DNA of 5,758 bases, taken from positions 1-5,758 of the forward strand of contig CAMAYW010000177.1 in the NCBI GenBank assembly GCA_945862475.1, given 5' to 3'. This DNA is from Bacteriovorax stolpii (lineage in GTDB: Bacteria > Bdellovibrionota > Bacteriovoracia > Bacteriovoracales > Bacteriovoracaceae). Each line of letters begins with the position of its first letter. Positions within the stretch are counted from its first letter, which is position 1. Below the pieces are notes generated by a model. That model was not told where the DNA came from. It worked only from the letters and a program-made list of their open reading frames with translations, and made no database searches. The position numbers and the translations under genes were made by a program. Below, piece by piece: positions 5,607 through 5,758 of the stretch.

Positions 5607-5758
5607 GTGATCGCTCTTTTCTACTCTTCTGTCGGGTTTGGTGGGGGATCGTCGTATTTAGCGGCGTTATCAATCTCAGAGATTCCTTATTCTTTAATTC
5701 CTAAAATTGGTCTTATTTGTAATCTTCTCGTTGTGACGAGTGGATCTGTTATTTATTA
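5607..5758 (+). CDS. TauE/SafE (TSUP) family membrane permease, N-terminal part only (cut by window end)
   Basis: The frame reads a hydrophobic helix followed by YSSVGFGGGSSYLAALS and, after IPYSLIPKIGL, a second hydrophobic stretch CNLLVVTSGSVIY. This matches the start of TSUP permeases, which carry (Y)SSVGxGGGSxYLA followed by a helix that begins with a conserved Asn. The family exports or imports sulfite, sulfonates and other small anions; the substrate here is unknown. The only standard start codon in frame is GTG at 5607, but it has no ribosome site at proper distance. It also leaves only five residues before YSSVG, although the hydrophobic pattern (ILAVVFF) continues upstream to ~5586. 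The real start may be a non-standard ATC at 5586 (TAAGG at 5574-5578 lies 7 nt before it), frameshifting from the rhodanese gene, or a sequence error. The position right behind a sulfurtransferase domain suggests a role in sulfur or oxyanion handling for Moco synthesis. Confidence 0.75.
   Translation, partial: MIALFYSSVGFGGGSSYLAALSISEIPYSLIPKIGLICNLLVVTSGSVIY

Noticed and set aside
5476..5673. Minus-strand open frame over the rhodanese/TSUP junction
   Set aside because: No family signal. The + strand shows a rhodanese active loop and TSUP motif over the same bases.

Overview
The window is a gene-dense, single-strand (+) stretch of a bacterial chromosome with moderately AT-rich coding DNA. 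It reads as a molybdenum cofactor (Moco) biosynthesis operon sitting directly behind a purine-catabolism gene. No phage, IS, RNA gene or CRISPR signal was seen. Strong GGAGG-type ribosome sites and overlapping genes point to a Gram-negative bacterium that relies on classical Shine-Dalgarno initiation. From memory, the protein subfamilies (MoeA, MobA and TSUP variants) resemble those of Bacteroidota Moco clusters, but the strong Shine-Dalgarno sites are unlike Bacteroidota. A predatory or deltaproteobacterial-type lineage such as Bdellovibrionota is a low-confidence guess.

Layout: 1-960 is the 3' part of an allantoicase gene (5' end outside the window). 957-2081 is moeA (molybdenum insertion). 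2081-3007 is moaA (radical SAM GTP 3',8-cyclase). 3009-4028 is a MoaC-MobA fusion. 4015-4254 is moaD (sulfur carrier). 4255-5598 is a MoaE-MoeB-rhodanese fusion. From about 5586/5607 to the window end is the first part of a TauE/SafE (TSUP) membrane permease. All junctions overlap or lie within 1 nt, except the last, where the start codon is unclear. There is no non-coding stretch longer than a few bases, so no internal promoter or terminator is visible.

How it works together: MoaA and the MoaC domain turn GTP into cyclic pyranopterin monophosphate (cPMP). The MoeB domain adenylates the C-terminal Gly-Gly of MoaD, and the rhodanese domain probably supplies sulfur to give a thiocarboxylate. 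The MoaE domain then uses it to make molybdopterin (MPT). MoeA inserts molybdenum, and the MobA domain can attach GMP. Only the MPT-adenylating enzyme (MogA/MoaB) is missing from the set. Eight Moco activities, counting the rhodanese sulfurtransferase, are packed into five polypeptides through two fusions. Linkage to allantoicase suggests the cofactor serves, at least in part, a molybdenum-dependent xanthine dehydrogenase upstream in the same purine pathway; this is inference.

The points most worth a second look are the two domain fusions, the reuse of Gly-Gly codons as ribosome binding sites, and the puzzling rhodanese/TSUP junction, where a slippery G-run could join two reading frames.
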